A stretch of DNA of 24,832 nucleotides from a bacterium HR20 (lineage in GTDB: Bacteria; Bacteroidota; Ignavibacteria; Kapaibacteriales; NICIL-2), in contig BEHW01000019.1 of the NCBI GenBank assembly GCA_002898675.1, positions 1 to 24,832 of the forward strand, given 5' to 3'. Position 1 is the stretch's first letter; each line of letters begins with the position of its first letter. This document shows, one piece after another, positions 6,363-14,988 of this stretch. The position numbers and the translations under genes are program-made. Under the pieces are notes generated by a model. That model worked only from the letters and a program-made list of their open reading frames with translations. It did not search any database and was not told the DNA's origin.

Positions 6363-9206
6363 ATGGTCCTCGTCTCACTTGTTTCTGCTGTTGTGCTCGC
6401 ACTGGCGCCATCAGATCAACCCCGCTGGGAGCGCTACATCGAAACTGCTCGTCCCTCGGCGGTTGAGCGCAACCCCAGTATCCCGCCAGTCCTGCTTGCG
6501 CAGCGATTCTTCGAGACAGACTTCCTCAATGTGAACCTCATCGAGCCAGAGCAAGATAATTCCCCAATGCAGAACGAATCGAGTATTGCAGTCAATCCGC
6601 TCAATCGGCGGCAGCTGATTGCATCGGCGGTAGATTATCGCTCCGGCCAATCAGCGTGGGTGTATGTTTCCAGCGACGGTGGTCGCTCGTGGCAGAACAT
6701 CCTGCTGGGGAAGCCGAACATTCCGGGATTTACCGCTGGCAACGATCCGTCGGTCGCGTGGGGGCCTGATGGCACTGCATACGTTGTCTATGGCGGATTC
6801 AATCGCTCCACGCCCCCAAGCGGTGAAAACGGCGTCTTCCTTGCCCGCTCGACCGATGGTGGGCGATCGTGGCAGGCGCACATTCCCATCATTCTCCACA
6901 CCGGCACCATGACGGCTGATTCCACCTTCGAGGACAAGTACTACATCACGGTTGACCACGCGGGAAGCTCTCCCTACCGGGGCAGGCTCTACGTTCCGTG
7001 GAAGCGGGTCATTGATCGGGATTCTTCGACGCAGATTGTCGTAACCTGGTCCGACGACCGCGGTATGAGCTGGCATCCGCCTGTTCGCGTCGGCCCTGTG
7101 CTTCCGGGAACGTCGCTTGATACAACCTTTGGGCAGAGTTTCCCCTTGGCAGCGACCGGACCAAATGGGGAAGTCTACGTGGTCTGGAATTCCGGCACGC
7201 AGCGCGGCATTGGCTTTGCCCGCTCGACTGATGGCGGGCGCTCGTGGTCAGAGCCGCGCATTGTGCACACCTACCAGTGGATGGGCGAGACGAAGTTCAC
7301 CGGCACCCAGTACAACCACACGCTCAAAGGCGGCACACGTGCGGAAACGTACCCTGTGCTTGTGGTCGATACCGTTCCTGGTTCGCCGCGTCGTGGCTGG
7401 CTCTACCTTGCGTGGGCTGCCGATCGGGTGCCGAACGTGTACTTTTCTCGCTCGACTGATGGCGGGCGTACGTGGTCAACGCCGAAGATTGTTCACCGCG
7501 ATACCAGCGGCGATCAGTTCTGGCAGTGGCTTGCGCTCGATGGCACAACGGGGGACCTTGCGCTGATGTGGCTCGATAGCCGCGACGACCCTGATAACCG
7601 CTACTCGCGCGTGTACGTTGCCTATTCCAGCGATGGCGGCGATACGTGGTGGGAGCGTCCCGTCAGCGATACCGCGTTCGATATTCGGCGCAACCCCTTC
7701 GTTGGTGGAGGTCTTTCGGGGGTGTTTGCCGGTGACTACAATGGCTGTGCCTTCTTCGATGGCACTATCTACCCCTCGAGCGTTGATATGCGGAATGCCG
7801 AGCAGAACATCTTCGATAGCGATGTGTACTCTGCGCCCATCGCAGTGCGAGCGCCTGCTCCGGTCCGGAACTTTCGCGCAACAACAGTCGCCGACGATCC
7901 CCGACGTATCGAGCTTTCGTGGCAACCGCCGGTGGAGCGGAGCTTTGGGCAGCCTCTCAACCCGAACGAATATCGGATCATCCTCCTGCGCAACGATTCG
8001 CTCATCGCGACGCTCCCCGGAGGCACTGCTACGTACACGGACCGCGACTTGCCGCCCTACACGGTACATCGCTATACCGCAATCACCGTCGCAGGCAGCG
8101 ATAGTTCTGCGCCCCGCTGGGCAACGGGGTACGCTGGCGGTGCACGCAAGCCCGCAGCAGCGACGATCCTTCAAGTCTGGAACGGCCGCCAACCGACGCT
8201 CGACGCGACAGCCCGCATTCAACTGCCAGCGCGACGTGCCGATGGGATCACGCCGCTGGTCAATCTTGCGCGCGTTGCACTGCTGCTCGATGGCAGAGAG
8301 CAAACGCTGGCCCCCTTGAGTCCTGGCGACACAGGTTCGATCGTGGATATTCCCTTCGCTGCGCCAGAGCGTGGCTATTGGCGAGTGCAAGTCTGCGTCC
8401 TCGATGCAGAAGGCAATCGAAGCGATACCAGCGCTGCATTTATCGCATACATCGGGCCGGTGGAGGCACGCTATAGCGATGCCTTCGACGATACGACAAT
8501 GCGACGGTACCGTGTCGGTGGGGGCTGGGCGCTGACTGATGAGTTTGCGTTTTCTCCTCCCCGAAGCTTGACGGAGTCACCCGGCCGCGTGTATGCGCCG
8601 AGCCAGCGAGATACGCTGCTGCTATTCCCCATCCGCGTCGAGCGCGACACGCTGACGATTGCCTTCATGACGGCGGCGTTGGTCGAGGAGCGCGATAGTG
8701 CCGTGGTCGAAGTGAGCACCGATGGCAACGTTTGGCAGCGTGTCCTTTCACTGAATCGGTCGCTCTACCCAGAGTGGAGCGATGGCATCCGCAGTCCGGC
8801 TGATTGGAAGCTGGCCACTGTGCGTGTTCCGGTGCCGTCGGCGCCGACGGACGTCTTGGTGCGCTTTCGCTTCCGTTCGAACCTCTCCGTTCAAGATGAT
8901 GGGTGGTTCATTGATGATCTTGTGATCGAGGGTAGTTCGGAGTTGAGCGTCGAGTCGTCTGCTGCGAGCGTTATGCTTTATCCGAACCCGACGAGTGGGA
9001 TTGTCTTTGTGCAGGATGTGCCCGAGGATGCTACTGTCGAGGTCTTCTCGCCGCTGGGAGAGCGCATTGCGCTACCGAACGTCGAGCGTGTTGGCTCTAC
9101 ACGCGTGCTCGACCTTCGCACGTTCGCACGAGGTGTGTACACGATTCGTCTTGTTACCGGAAGCAACGTTCGCGTGCTGCGGTGTGTTCACCTTGGGCAG
9201 TGGTAG
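6363..9206 (+). CDS. Secreted BNR/sialidase-fold T9SS cargo protein
   Basis: The protein is 947 residues with a signal peptide at about 1-15. A beta-propeller spans about 65-490 and carries six Asp-box-like motifs: SSDGGRSW (103), STDGGRSW (163), SDDRGMSW (230), STDGGRSW (288), STDGGRTW (364) and SSDGGDTW (422). A fibronectin III-like domain spans about 498-587, then a beta-rich stretch, then a choice-of-anchor/MAM-like domain at about 704-857 (DGWFIDDLVIEG). The T9SS sorting domain at 868-947 begins MLYPNPTSG. Asp boxes occur in sialidases and in unrelated propellers. The catalytic Arg triad could not be assigned, so sialidase activity is not claimed. GGAGGA 7 nt before the ATG fixes the start. 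Its 3' end is partly duplicated just upstream of nadA. Confidence 0.85.
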   Translation: MVLVSLVSAVVLALAPSDQPRWERYIETARPSAVERNPSIPPVLLAQRFFETDFLNVNLIEPEQDNSPMQNESSIAVNPLNRRQLIASAVDYRSGQSAWVYVSSDGGRSWQNILLGKPNIPGFTAGNDPSVAWGPDGTAYVVYGGFNRSTPPSGENGVFLARSTDGGRSWQAHIPIILHTGTMTADSTFEDKYYITVDHAGSSPYRGRLYVPWKRVIDRDSSTQIVVTWSDDRGMSWHPPVRVGPVLPGTSLDTTFGQSFPLAATGPNGEVYVVWNSGTQRGIGFARSTDGGRSWSEPRIVHTYQWMGETKFTGTQYNHTLKGGTRAETYPVLVVDTVPGSPRRGWLYLAWAADRVPNVYFSRSTDGGRTWSTPKIVHRDTSGDQFWQWLALDGTTGDLALMWLDSRDDPDNRYSRVYVAYSSDGGDTWWERPVSDTAFDIRRNPFVGGGLSGVFAGDYNGCAFFDGTIYPSSVDMRNAEQNIFDSDVYSAPIAVRAPAPVRNFRATTVADDPRRIELSWQPPVERSFGQPLNPNEYRIILLRNDSLIATLPGGTATYTDRDLPPYTVHRYTAITVAGSDSSAPRWATGYAGGARKPAAATILQVWNGRQPTLDATARIQLPARRADGITPLVNLARVALLLDGREQTLAPLSPGDTGSIVDIPFAAPERGYWRVQVCVLDAEGNRSDTSAAFIAYIGPVEARYSDAFDDTTMRRYRVGGGWALTDEFAFSPPRSLTESPGRVYAPSQRDTLLLFPIRVERDTLTIAFMTAALVEERDSAVVEVSTDGNVWQRVLSLNRSLYPEWSDGIRSPADWKLATVRVPVPSAPTDVLVRFRFRSNLSVQDDGWFIDDLVIEGSSELSVESSAASVMLYPNPTSGIVFVQDVPEDATVEVFSPLGERIALPNVERVGSTRVLDLRTFARGVYTIRLVTGSNVRVLRCVHLGQW
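9111..9206 (+). repeat. Left copy of a 96-nt imperfect direct repeat
   Basis: The last 96 nt of the BNR gene, including its TAG stop, recur without gaps at 11592-11687 with 17 mismatches by manual count (about 82% identity). The final 24 nt (9183-9206 and 11664-11687) are identical. The repeats bracket 2.4 kb that holds the GmrSD-family gene. Confidence 0.93.
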
Positions 9207-9571
9207 TAGGAGGAGATGTTGCTGCGCTCGCCGGAATGCTTGGTAGTGCGGCGCAAATCTCTGTAATCGAGAGTTCAAGCCGAACGCGATGATCGGAATG
9301 TTGCGGCGTGTGCAGACGGAGGAGTGCAGAAAGAGCTGCGTTTATTTTTGCCTGCGTAGTATCCACCCTGCTTGCACTGTGTGCCACTGTTGGCAATCGC
9401 AGTACAAACGATGGTGCACGTTCGGCAGCAAGATGAATTACAAGATGAATTAATCGTGAGGAATCTCCTGTGGGTCTTCTGCAAGCGAGAGATGTGCAGC
9501 GTCCCCGATGCTGAACCGGCTGTTCGTTCTCCTCTCCATACGCCTACAATTGTAACGACGACAGACCCAGC
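9207..9571. other. Gene-free stretch before the GmrSD gene
   Basis: The 365 nt between the BNR gene and the DUF262 gene holds no convincing coding region. Minus-strand readings here are low-complexity and unlike proteins. No clear terminator hairpin follows the BNR gene. The only structure seen is a 12-bp tandem duplication at 9429-9452. No Shine-Dalgarno precedes the ATG at 9572. Confidence 0.6.
9429..9452. repeat. Tandem duplication of a 12-bp unit
   Basis: CAAGATGAATTA occurs twice head to tail, 120 nt before the GmrSD-family ATG. It is AT-rich against its surroundings and could be a regulatory site or simple slippage. Confidence 0.85.
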
Positions 9572-11368
9572 ATGCCTACACAGCGATATTCTGTAACGCC
9601 GCATCCAATCGAAACCATTTTGACGTGGGTCAAATCGGGGGAGATCGCCATCCCGGAGATTCAGCGTCCGTTTGTCTGGGATGCAAGCAAGGTTCGTAAC
9701 CTCCTCGATTCTCTCTACCAGGGCTATCCGGTGGGCTACCTCATTACGTGGCGAAACCCAACGGTCAAGCTCAAGGATGGCACCTTATCAGCGGGCAAAC
9801 GCATCTTGATCGACGGGCAGCAGCGGGTCACTGCGCTCATGGCAGCGCTCCTCGGTCGTGAAGTGCTAACGAAAGACTACGAAACAGTCCGCATCCGGAT
9901 TGCCTTCCACCCACGAGAAGAGCGCTTCGAAGTCTCCAATCCTGCTATCCGCAAGGATGTTGCTTGGCTGCCAGACATCGCTGAAGTGTTCGAGCCAACT
10001 ACAAGTCTCTTCCAACTGGTCAGTGACTACTGCGCGAAGAATCCGGGAGTGTCGCAGGACGCCGTCTTTACCACCATTGAAAAACTCCGCAAGATTATCA
10101 ACAACCATGTTGGAGTTATCGAGCTTGCCGAGGACCTCGATATCGAGACCGTCACCGAAATCTTTATCCGCGTAAACTCGGCTGGCATGGAGCTTTCCCA
10201 AGCAGACTTTGCCATGTCCAAAATCGCGGTCAATGAGACCTACGGTGGCAATCTCCTTCGCAGGGCGATTGACTACTTCTGCCATCTCGCCGTTGCGCCT
10301 GAGTTTCTGGAGACCATCGAAAAAAATGACAAAGAATTCGCGTCCTCTGAGTTTTTCCATCAGATGCGGTGGCTCAGAGATGTCAACGACGACCTCTACG
10401 ATCCAACCTACACCGACATGCTGCGTGTGGCATTTACATCGGAGTTCAAGCGCGGCAGGCTGCAAGACTTGGTGGCGCTGCTATCGGGCCGGAATTTCGA
10501 GACCAAGGAGTATGAGGAAGCGATCGCTGAAGAATCCTTCCGCCGTCTCAAAAAGGGCATCCTCGCCTTCATCAACCAGACGCACTTTGAGCGGTTCACC
10601 ATGATTCTCCGCTCGGCCGGCTTCGTAACGAGCGACTTGATTGGCGGTCACAACGCGATCAACTTCGCCTACATCCTCTACCTGCGTGGACGAGCCGAAG
10701 GGATGCCACCGGCTGATCTTGAACGGCTTGTACGTCGCTGGTACGCCATGTCTGTGTTGCGCGGGCGTTATACCAGCAGCCCTGATTCGGTCTTCGACTT
10801 CGATGTCCGTCAAATCGAGGAGCGAGGCCTGGCCAGCTATTGCGAATCGGTCATTGAAAATGAACTCCCTGACAGCTACTGGACTGGGATGCTCCCACAG
10901 CTGATGGATACTTCATCTGCCCAGAGCCCGTACTTCCTCGCGTATCAGGCTGCGCAGGTGAAGCTCGGTGACAAAGGGTTTCTGTCGCGTGATATTACCG
11001 TGCGCGACCTGCTGATGAATCGCAGCGATGTGCATCACGTCTATCCGAAGAACTATTTGAAGGCGCAGGGCTTTTCCCGCGGGCGGTACAATCAGATCGC
11101 CAACTTCGTGCTCGCGCAAAGTGAAATCAATATCGCCATTGGTGACAAGCCGCCGCAGCGGTACTTCGAAGAGCTCGTCGAGCAATGTAGCGGTGGCAAG
11201 AAAAAGTACGGTGGTATCACTGACATGTCAGAACTCAGGGCAAATCTGCGCATGCACTCTCTGCCCGAATCGTTGCTCGACGGGGAGATCCCGCCATACT
11301 ACGAATTTTTGGAAAGACGTCGGTCCCTTATGGCACAGAAGATCAAAACGTGGTTTGAATCACTGTGA
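9572..11368 (+). CDS. GmrSD-family protein (DUF262 N-terminal, DUF1524 HNH C-terminal)
   Basis: The protein is 598 residues. The DUF262 domain occupies the N-terminal part, with IPEIQRPFVW at 27-36 and the nucleotide-binding DGQQR at 81-85 (ParB-like fold). NSAGMELSQADFAMSKI follows, also typical of DUF262. The C-terminal DUF1524 domain shows HH at 488-489 in DVHHVYPKNYL, then NQIANFVLAQSEIN and GDKPPQRYF, the His/Asn pattern of HNH-like nucleases. The GmrSD family includes type IV restriction enzymes that cut modified phage DNA using NTP hydrolysis. A single fused chain with intact motifs suggests an active enzyme, but the DNA modification it recognises cannot be read. It stands alone, without methyltransferase or other restriction genes, inside a 96-nt direct repeat, which suggests an acquired defence gene. 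Confidence 0.9.
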   Translation: MPTQRYSVTPHPIETILTWVKSGEIAIPEIQRPFVWDASKVRNLLDSLYQGYPVGYLITWRNPTVKLKDGTLSAGKRILIDGQQRVTALMAALLGREVLTKDYETVRIRIAFHPREERFEVSNPAIRKDVAWLPDIAEVFEPTTSLFQLVSDYCAKNPGVSQDAVFTTIEKLRKIINNHVGVIELAEDLDIETVTEIFIRVNSAGMELSQADFAMSKIAVNETYGGNLLRRAIDYFCHLAVAPEFLETIEKNDKEFASSEFFHQMRWLRDVNDDLYDPTYTDMLRVAFTSEFKRGRLQDLVALLSGRNFETKEYEEAIAEESFRRLKKGILAFINQTHFERFTMILRSAGFVTSDLIGGHNAINFAYILYLRGRAEGMPPADLERLVRRWYAMSVLRGRYTSSPDSVFDFDVRQIEERGLASYCESVIENELPDSYWTGMLPQLMDTSSAQSPYFLAYQAAQVKLGDKGFLSRDITVRDLLMNRSDVHHVYPKNYLKAQGFSRGRYNQIANFVLAQSEINIAIGDKPPQRYFEELVEQCSGGKKKYGGITDMSELRANLRMHSLPESLLDGEIPPYYEFLERRRSLMAQKIKTWFESL

Positions 11369-11588
11369 TGAGTACACGAAAGCCCCTTCCACACGGAATA
11401 TCCTGTTGCAGTGAACGGCATGCTGCCGCACATCCACCGCAAACCCATATCAACCCTGGCAACTCCGGTTATGGGAAGACGCGCAATGCCTGAACTTGAG
11501 AATCCTAACCGCACGTCACTTAGCAGTCAGGTAAGCACCACTACTCGACTCGCACCGCCAACGCGCGATACCCAGCACCACACGCTTG
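11369..11588. other. Gene-free stretch between the GmrSD gene and the sorting-domain fossil
   Basis: No intact gene was seen in these 220 nt. A plus-frame segment at about 11498-11518 reads ENPNRTS, resembling the PNPTS start of T9SS sorting domains. It lies about 85 nt before the recognised fossil instead of the roughly 120 nt expected, so it may be a further decayed and partly deleted part of that fossil. This is speculative. No terminator hairpin was found. Confidence 0.35.
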
Positions 11589-11687
11589 CTTGACATTCGC
11601 ACGCTCGCACGAGGTGCGGGCTACGTTCGTCTTGTCACGTGCAGCAACGTTGAGGTGCTGCGATGTGTTCACCTTGGGCAGTGGTAG
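11589..11687 (+). pseudogene. Decayed 3' end of a T9SS sorting domain gene
   Basis: This stretch reads LDIRTLARGAGYVRLVTCSN, then VEVLRCVHLGQW and TAG. The intact BNR protein ends LDLRTFARGVYTIRLVTGSN, then VRVLRCVHLGQW and TAG. The frame and stop are conserved, with no gap over 96 nt. No open frame extends upstream through a complete sorting domain, so only a fossil remains. It ends 2 nt before the nadA ATG. It is either the end of a lost tandem paralogue or a gene-end copy created when the GmrSD segment entered. Confidence 0.85.
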
Positions 11688-11689
11688 CC

Positions 11690-12667
11690 ATGGAAGAGCG
11701 TGCCGAGCTTGTTACGACGCTTGGTGATGAAGAGCTCATCGCCGAGATTGCCCGCCTCAAGCGCGAGAAGAATGCGGTAATCTTGGCGCACTACTACCAG
11801 TACTCGGAAATCCAGGATTTAGCCGACTTCATCGGCGATAGCCTCGAACTCTCCCGCCGAGCGCAGGAAACGACCGCCGACGTGATTGTCTTCTGCGGCG
11901 TCCACTTCATGGCAGAGACGGCGAAAATTCTCAACCCCAGCAAACGAGTGCTCATCCCAGACGTCAATGCAGGATGCTCGCTCGCCGAGAGTGCTCCAGC
12001 CGAAGAATATCGCCGAGTGCGCGAGGAACTCCGCCAACAGTACCCCAACCATGTTGCGATAACCTACATCAACTGCAGCGCAGAAGTCAAAGCACTCAGC
12101 GACATCATCTGCACAAGCAGCAACGCCGAGCGTATCATCCGCAGTGTGCCGGACGATGTGCCAATCCTCTTTGCTCCTGATCGCAACTTAGGCAAATACC
12201 TGCAACGGAAGACCGGCCGGCCGATGATTCTCTGGAATGGTACGTGCATCGTCCACCAAAGCTTCAGTATTCGCCGCATCGAAGAGCAACTTGCCGAGCA
12301 TCCCGACGCCGAACTCATCGCCCATCCAGAATGCGAGGATGTCGTCCTCGAGCGTGCGGACTTTATTGGCTCGACCAGCGCTCTGCTCCGCTATGTCGCC
12401 ACCTCGCCGCGGCAGACGTTCATCGTCGCCACTGAGCCGGGGATCATCCACCAAATGGAAAAGGCAGCGCCATCGAAGCGGCTGATTGCCGCACTCCCAG
12501 AGCAAGAAGGCTGCCGGTGCAGCGAGTGCCCCTACATGAAGCTCAACACGCTCGAAAAGCTCTATCGCTGCCTCCTGACCGGGGAACCGGAAGTGCGGCT
12601 CGATCCCGACCTCATCGAGCGCGCCCGACGTCCACTGGAGCGTATGCTGGAGCTCTCGAAGCCATGA
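11690..12667 (+). CDS. nadA: Quinolinate synthase A
   Basis: The enzyme condenses iminoaspartate with dihydroxyacetone phosphate to quinolinate in de novo NAD synthesis, using a [4Fe-4S] cluster. The 325-residue sequence has the substrate-site AHYYQ at 33-37, FIGDSLELSR, and FCGVHFMAETAKILNP. Three cluster ligands are assignable: Cys96 in NAGCSLAES, Cys186 in WNGTCIVHQ, and Cys280 in the CxCxxCPYMKLNTLEKL motif. The ATG at 11690 was chosen; an ATG at 11663 would add nine residues read out of frame from the upstream gene fossil. No nadB or nadC lies nearby. No good Shine-Dalgarno is visible, and the original leader may have been changed by the insertion upstream. Confidence 0.97.
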   Translation: MEERAELVTTLGDEELIAEIARLKREKNAVILAHYYQYSEIQDLADFIGDSLELSRRAQETTADVIVFCGVHFMAETAKILNPSKRVLIPDVNAGCSLAESAPAEEYRRVREELRQQYPNHVAITYINCSAEVKALSDIICTSSNAERIIRSVPDDVPILFAPDRNLGKYLQRKTGRPMILWNGTCIVHQSFSIRRIEEQLAEHPDAELIAHPECEDVVLERADFIGSTSALLRYVATSPRQTFIVATEPGIIHQMEKAAPSKRLIAALPEQEGCRCSECPYMKLNTLEKLYRCLLTGEPEVRLDPDLIERARRPLERMLELSKP

Positions 12668-12845
12668 GCGCTGCGCGTTGACGCAGAGCAAGCCACGCCA
12701 GCATCCGTGACCTCAACGTCCGGCTGCCGCATCGCGAAAGGAGAGGTGCGCTCTACATCAACGGTTCATCCCCACCGACATTCCATGTACATTCTCCCTG
12801 CGTTTCCTAAGTGATTCGCACGTGCCGGCATTTGCTCTAGGGCAG

Positions 12846-12918
12846 TGGGACCTGGGGGATTCGAACCCCCAACCAACGGATTATGAGTCCGCTGCTCTGA
12901 CCGTTGAGCTAAGGTCCC
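12846..12918 (-). tRNA. tRNA with CAT anticodon (tRNA-Ile2 or elongator tRNA-Met)
   Basis: The minus strand gives acceptor GGGACCT/AGGTCCC, D arm GCTC...GAGC, anticodon loop CTCATAA (anticodon CAT) and T arm GGGGGTTCGAATCCCCC, with A73. CCA is not encoded. The acceptor G1-C72 pair excludes initiator tRNA, which has a mismatch there. Whether C34 is converted to lysidine for isoleucine or left for methionine cannot be decided by eye. It lies 17 nt after the stop of a minus-strand barrel-like gene. Confidence 0.93.
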
Positions 12919-12935
12919 ATCCAGCGATTGGCCTG

Positions 12936-13703
12936 CTACTCGCTGCGGAACAGACCGATGAACACACCAAAACCCACAACAAAGCCACGTGCGGTAAGGC
13001 CCGATGGGACGTTGTTGACCGTCGTGATGCTGTTTTCTTGCCATGTGCCCATTGCGGTGACGCTGTAGCCTCCCCATGCACGAACAGCTGCGTACCCACT
13101 GACCGCATACTCGACAGCAAGTGTCGGGCGCACCAGCCAGAACGGTGCCGCAAGTGTACTGGTGACAGCCCGTCCTAAGTTACCGTTGGCGTTGGGCCAG
13201 TCGGCGCTGCTTGGGCCGCTGGTATGCTCGAACTGGAGCGTCCCTCGGCCGAGATACACCCCAGGCGCCACAATGAGCCCTCGCAGGAGCGGGAAGGCGT
13301 AGTCAAGTTGCAGCGCTGCGCTCGAAAGCGAGAGTGCAGCTCGATGCTGGCTGCCTCCCATGCTTTCCGTGTGCGTTTGCGAGCCGCTGAGTGCCTCGAA
13401 TCCAACCCGGAGGTTGCCAACCAAGCTCAACGTCAGAAATGCATTGATGCCGCTGGTGAAAATGGGTGCCGTGTAGTCGCCGTGCATCGCGTACGGCATG
13501 ACCAGATTGGCGCTGATATCCTTGGCTGGGTAAAACCAGAACCCGCCGACGTATCCAGCACCGATGCCGAAGTATGCCGAGCTGGATTGTTTGTCCTGCA
13601 GCTCCTCGAACGTGATTTCACCGAGCTGGTCGCCGCCCTGCTGAGCCAGGACCGATCCAGCAAGGAAAAAGCCAATGGCAGTCGCCGCCAGAAAATGTCG
13701 CAT
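12936..13703 (-). CDS. Predicted outer-membrane beta-barrel-like protein
   Basis: The product is 255 residues with a signal peptide MRHFLAATAIGFFLAGSVLA followed by QQGGD. The mature part is Gly/Ala/aromatic-rich with repeated amphipathic strands (FGIGAGYVGGFWFYPAK, LRVGFEALSG, LQLDYAFPLLRGLIVAPGVY, PTLAVEYAVSGYAAVRAWGG), typical of small outer-membrane barrels. The extreme C-terminus (FIGLFRSE) lacks the classic terminal aromatic residue, so strand topology is uncertain. No specific family was recognised. It starts 22 nt after the rRNA methyltransferase stop, so it is probably in that operon, and its stop lies 17 nt from the following tRNA. Confidence 0.72.
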   Translation of the reverse strand: MRHFLAATAIGFFLAGSVLAQQGGDQLGEITFEELQDKQSSSAYFGIGAGYVGGFWFYPAKDISANLVMPYAMHGDYTAPIFTSGINAFLTLSLVGNLRVGFEALSGSQTHTESMGGSQHRAALSLSSAALQLDYAFPLLRGLIVAPGVYLGRGTLQFEHTSGPSSADWPNANGNLGRAVTSTLAAPFWLVRPTLAVEYAVSGYAAVRAWGGYSVTAMGTWQENSITTVNNVPSGLTARGFVVGFGVFIGLFRSE

Positions 13704-13725
13704 GATGTCCGCTGTGCAAGTGTGA

Positions 13726-14937
13726 TTAGATGGTGCAAAAGTACGGTGCTGCCAGCCGCACAGCCTCGTAGATGAGCAGCTTCAAGTACGCTGTCTCGGG
13801 CATGGGAGCATAGATCGGATGGCAAGGGGACTGTATTCCCCGAGCGATGAGCCGAATGCGGCACCCAGCGCGCTGCGCCTCGCGGGCGACGACATCAGCG
13901 AGCATCGCCTCGCTGATATGGTGCGAACAGCTTGCTGTCACGAGAATACCGCCATCGCCGAGTAACTGCAGCGCCCGGCGATTGATCTCCGCATAGCCGC
14001 GGAGAGCGCTCGGGATGTGCTGTTTGGTCTTGGCGAACGCGGGCGGATCGAGAATGACCATATCCCACTGCTCCCTTCGAGCAACTGCAGCTTTCAGAAA
14101 CTCAAAGACATCTGCCTGGACGAATCGGCAGCGATCGGCAATACCGTTGAGCGCAGCGTTGCGCTGCGCCAAGGCAAGTGCGGCATCGGAGCTATCAACG
14201 CCGACCACCTCGGCAGCGCCACTCAGAGCGCAGTGCAGGGCAAAGCCGCCCTGGTGCGTGAAGCAATCGAGCACCCGTCGCCCGCGGGCAAAACGCGCGA
14301 CAAGCTCGTAGTTGGCGCGCTGATCGAGGTAGAGCCCTGTCTTTTGCCCACTGAGGATGTCCACGTGCATGCGAATGCGTCCAATGGCAAGCTCGATGCA
14401 ATCGGGCACGCTCCCCCAGAGAATCGCTTCCTCTCTTGGCAGCCCTTCTTTTTCACGAAGAACGGAATCATTTTTTGCTACAATTCCGCGTACCGAAGGG
14501 AGCACCTGCCGTATCGCCGAAATGATCAGTGACGAGCGGCGGTCCATGCCAGCTGAAAGGTACTGCACCGCAACGACATCCCCATAGCGGTCCACGACAA
14601 GGCCAGGGAGGAAATCTGCCTCACCAAAGGCAAGCCGGTACACGGTGCTCTCGCCGTAGAACGCGCGTCGGAGTGCCAGCGCACGCTCCAGGCGGGCGAC
14701 GAAAAAATCTTCGTTGACTGCGTTATCCCAGAGCAGCAGCCGAACGGCAATCTTGCTCGTTGGGTGGTAGAACCCGATGCCGAGATTGTAGCCATACGAC
14801 GTCTCCACGCGGACGAGCGCTCCAGCCTCGAGTACTGGAGGTAGCAGCTCGAGTTCATCGCGGTACACCCACAGATGCCCTTGGCGGATGCGTCGGTGCT
14901 CACTGGGGCGAAGTCGAAGCACTGCTAACTTACCCAT
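13726..14937 (-). CDS. rlmI: RlmI-type 23S rRNA cytosine-C5 methyltransferase
   Basis: This is a 403-residue class I SAM-dependent methyltransferase. It has an N-terminal PUA RNA-binding domain (about 1-75; HLWVYRDELE), a central EEHEE-like region (about 90-185; FGEADFLPGLVVDRYGD), and a Rossmann catalytic domain. SAM motif I is VLDCFTHQGGFALH at 222-235. Motif IV is ILDPPAF at 295-301. The catalytic-Cys region is TASCSHH at 334-340. The segment DILSGQKTGLYLDQR at 193-207 is diagnostic of the RlmI/COG1092 family, whose E. coli member makes m5C1962 in 23S rRNA. The target base here is inferred from family membership. The ATG at 14937 gives full length, and a small membrane protein gene lies 51 nt upstream on the same strand. 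Confidence 0.9.
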   Translation of the reverse strand: MGKLAVLRLRPSEHRRIRQGHLWVYRDELELLPPVLEAGALVRVETSYGYNLGIGFYHPTSKIAVRLLLWDNAVNEDFFVARLERALALRRAFYGESTVYRLAFGEADFLPGLVVDRYGDVVAVQYLSAGMDRRSSLIISAIRQVLPSVRGIVAKNDSVLREKEGLPREEAILWGSVPDCIELAIGRIRMHVDILSGQKTGLYLDQRANYELVARFARGRRVLDCFTHQGGFALHCALSGAAEVVGVDSSDAALALAQRNAALNGIADRCRFVQADVFEFLKAAVARREQWDMVILDPPAFAKTKQHIPSALRGYAEINRRALQLLGDGGILVTASCSHHISEAMLADVVAREAQRAGCRIRLIARGIQSPCHPIYAPMPETAYLKLLIYEAVRLAAPYFCTI

Positions 14938-14988
14938 GCTGCAAAACTATCGGCGCGTGGGATGGAAGGATGGCAAAGCATCCAGTGC

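Noticed and set aside
7476..8390. Minus-strand reading of 304 codons
   Set aside because: It is antisense to the BNR propeller, with no recognisable domain; long antisense frames are expected in GC-rich genes.
9275..9604. Minus-strand reading of 109 codons before the GmrSD gene
   Set aside because: It is Ser/Arg/Cys-rich, without signal, domain or ribosome site, and looks like chance.
11663..11689. Nine-residue N-terminal extension of nadA (MCSPWAVVA)
   Set aside because: These codons are the sorting-domain fossil read in a shifted frame, so the ATG at 11690 is the natural start.
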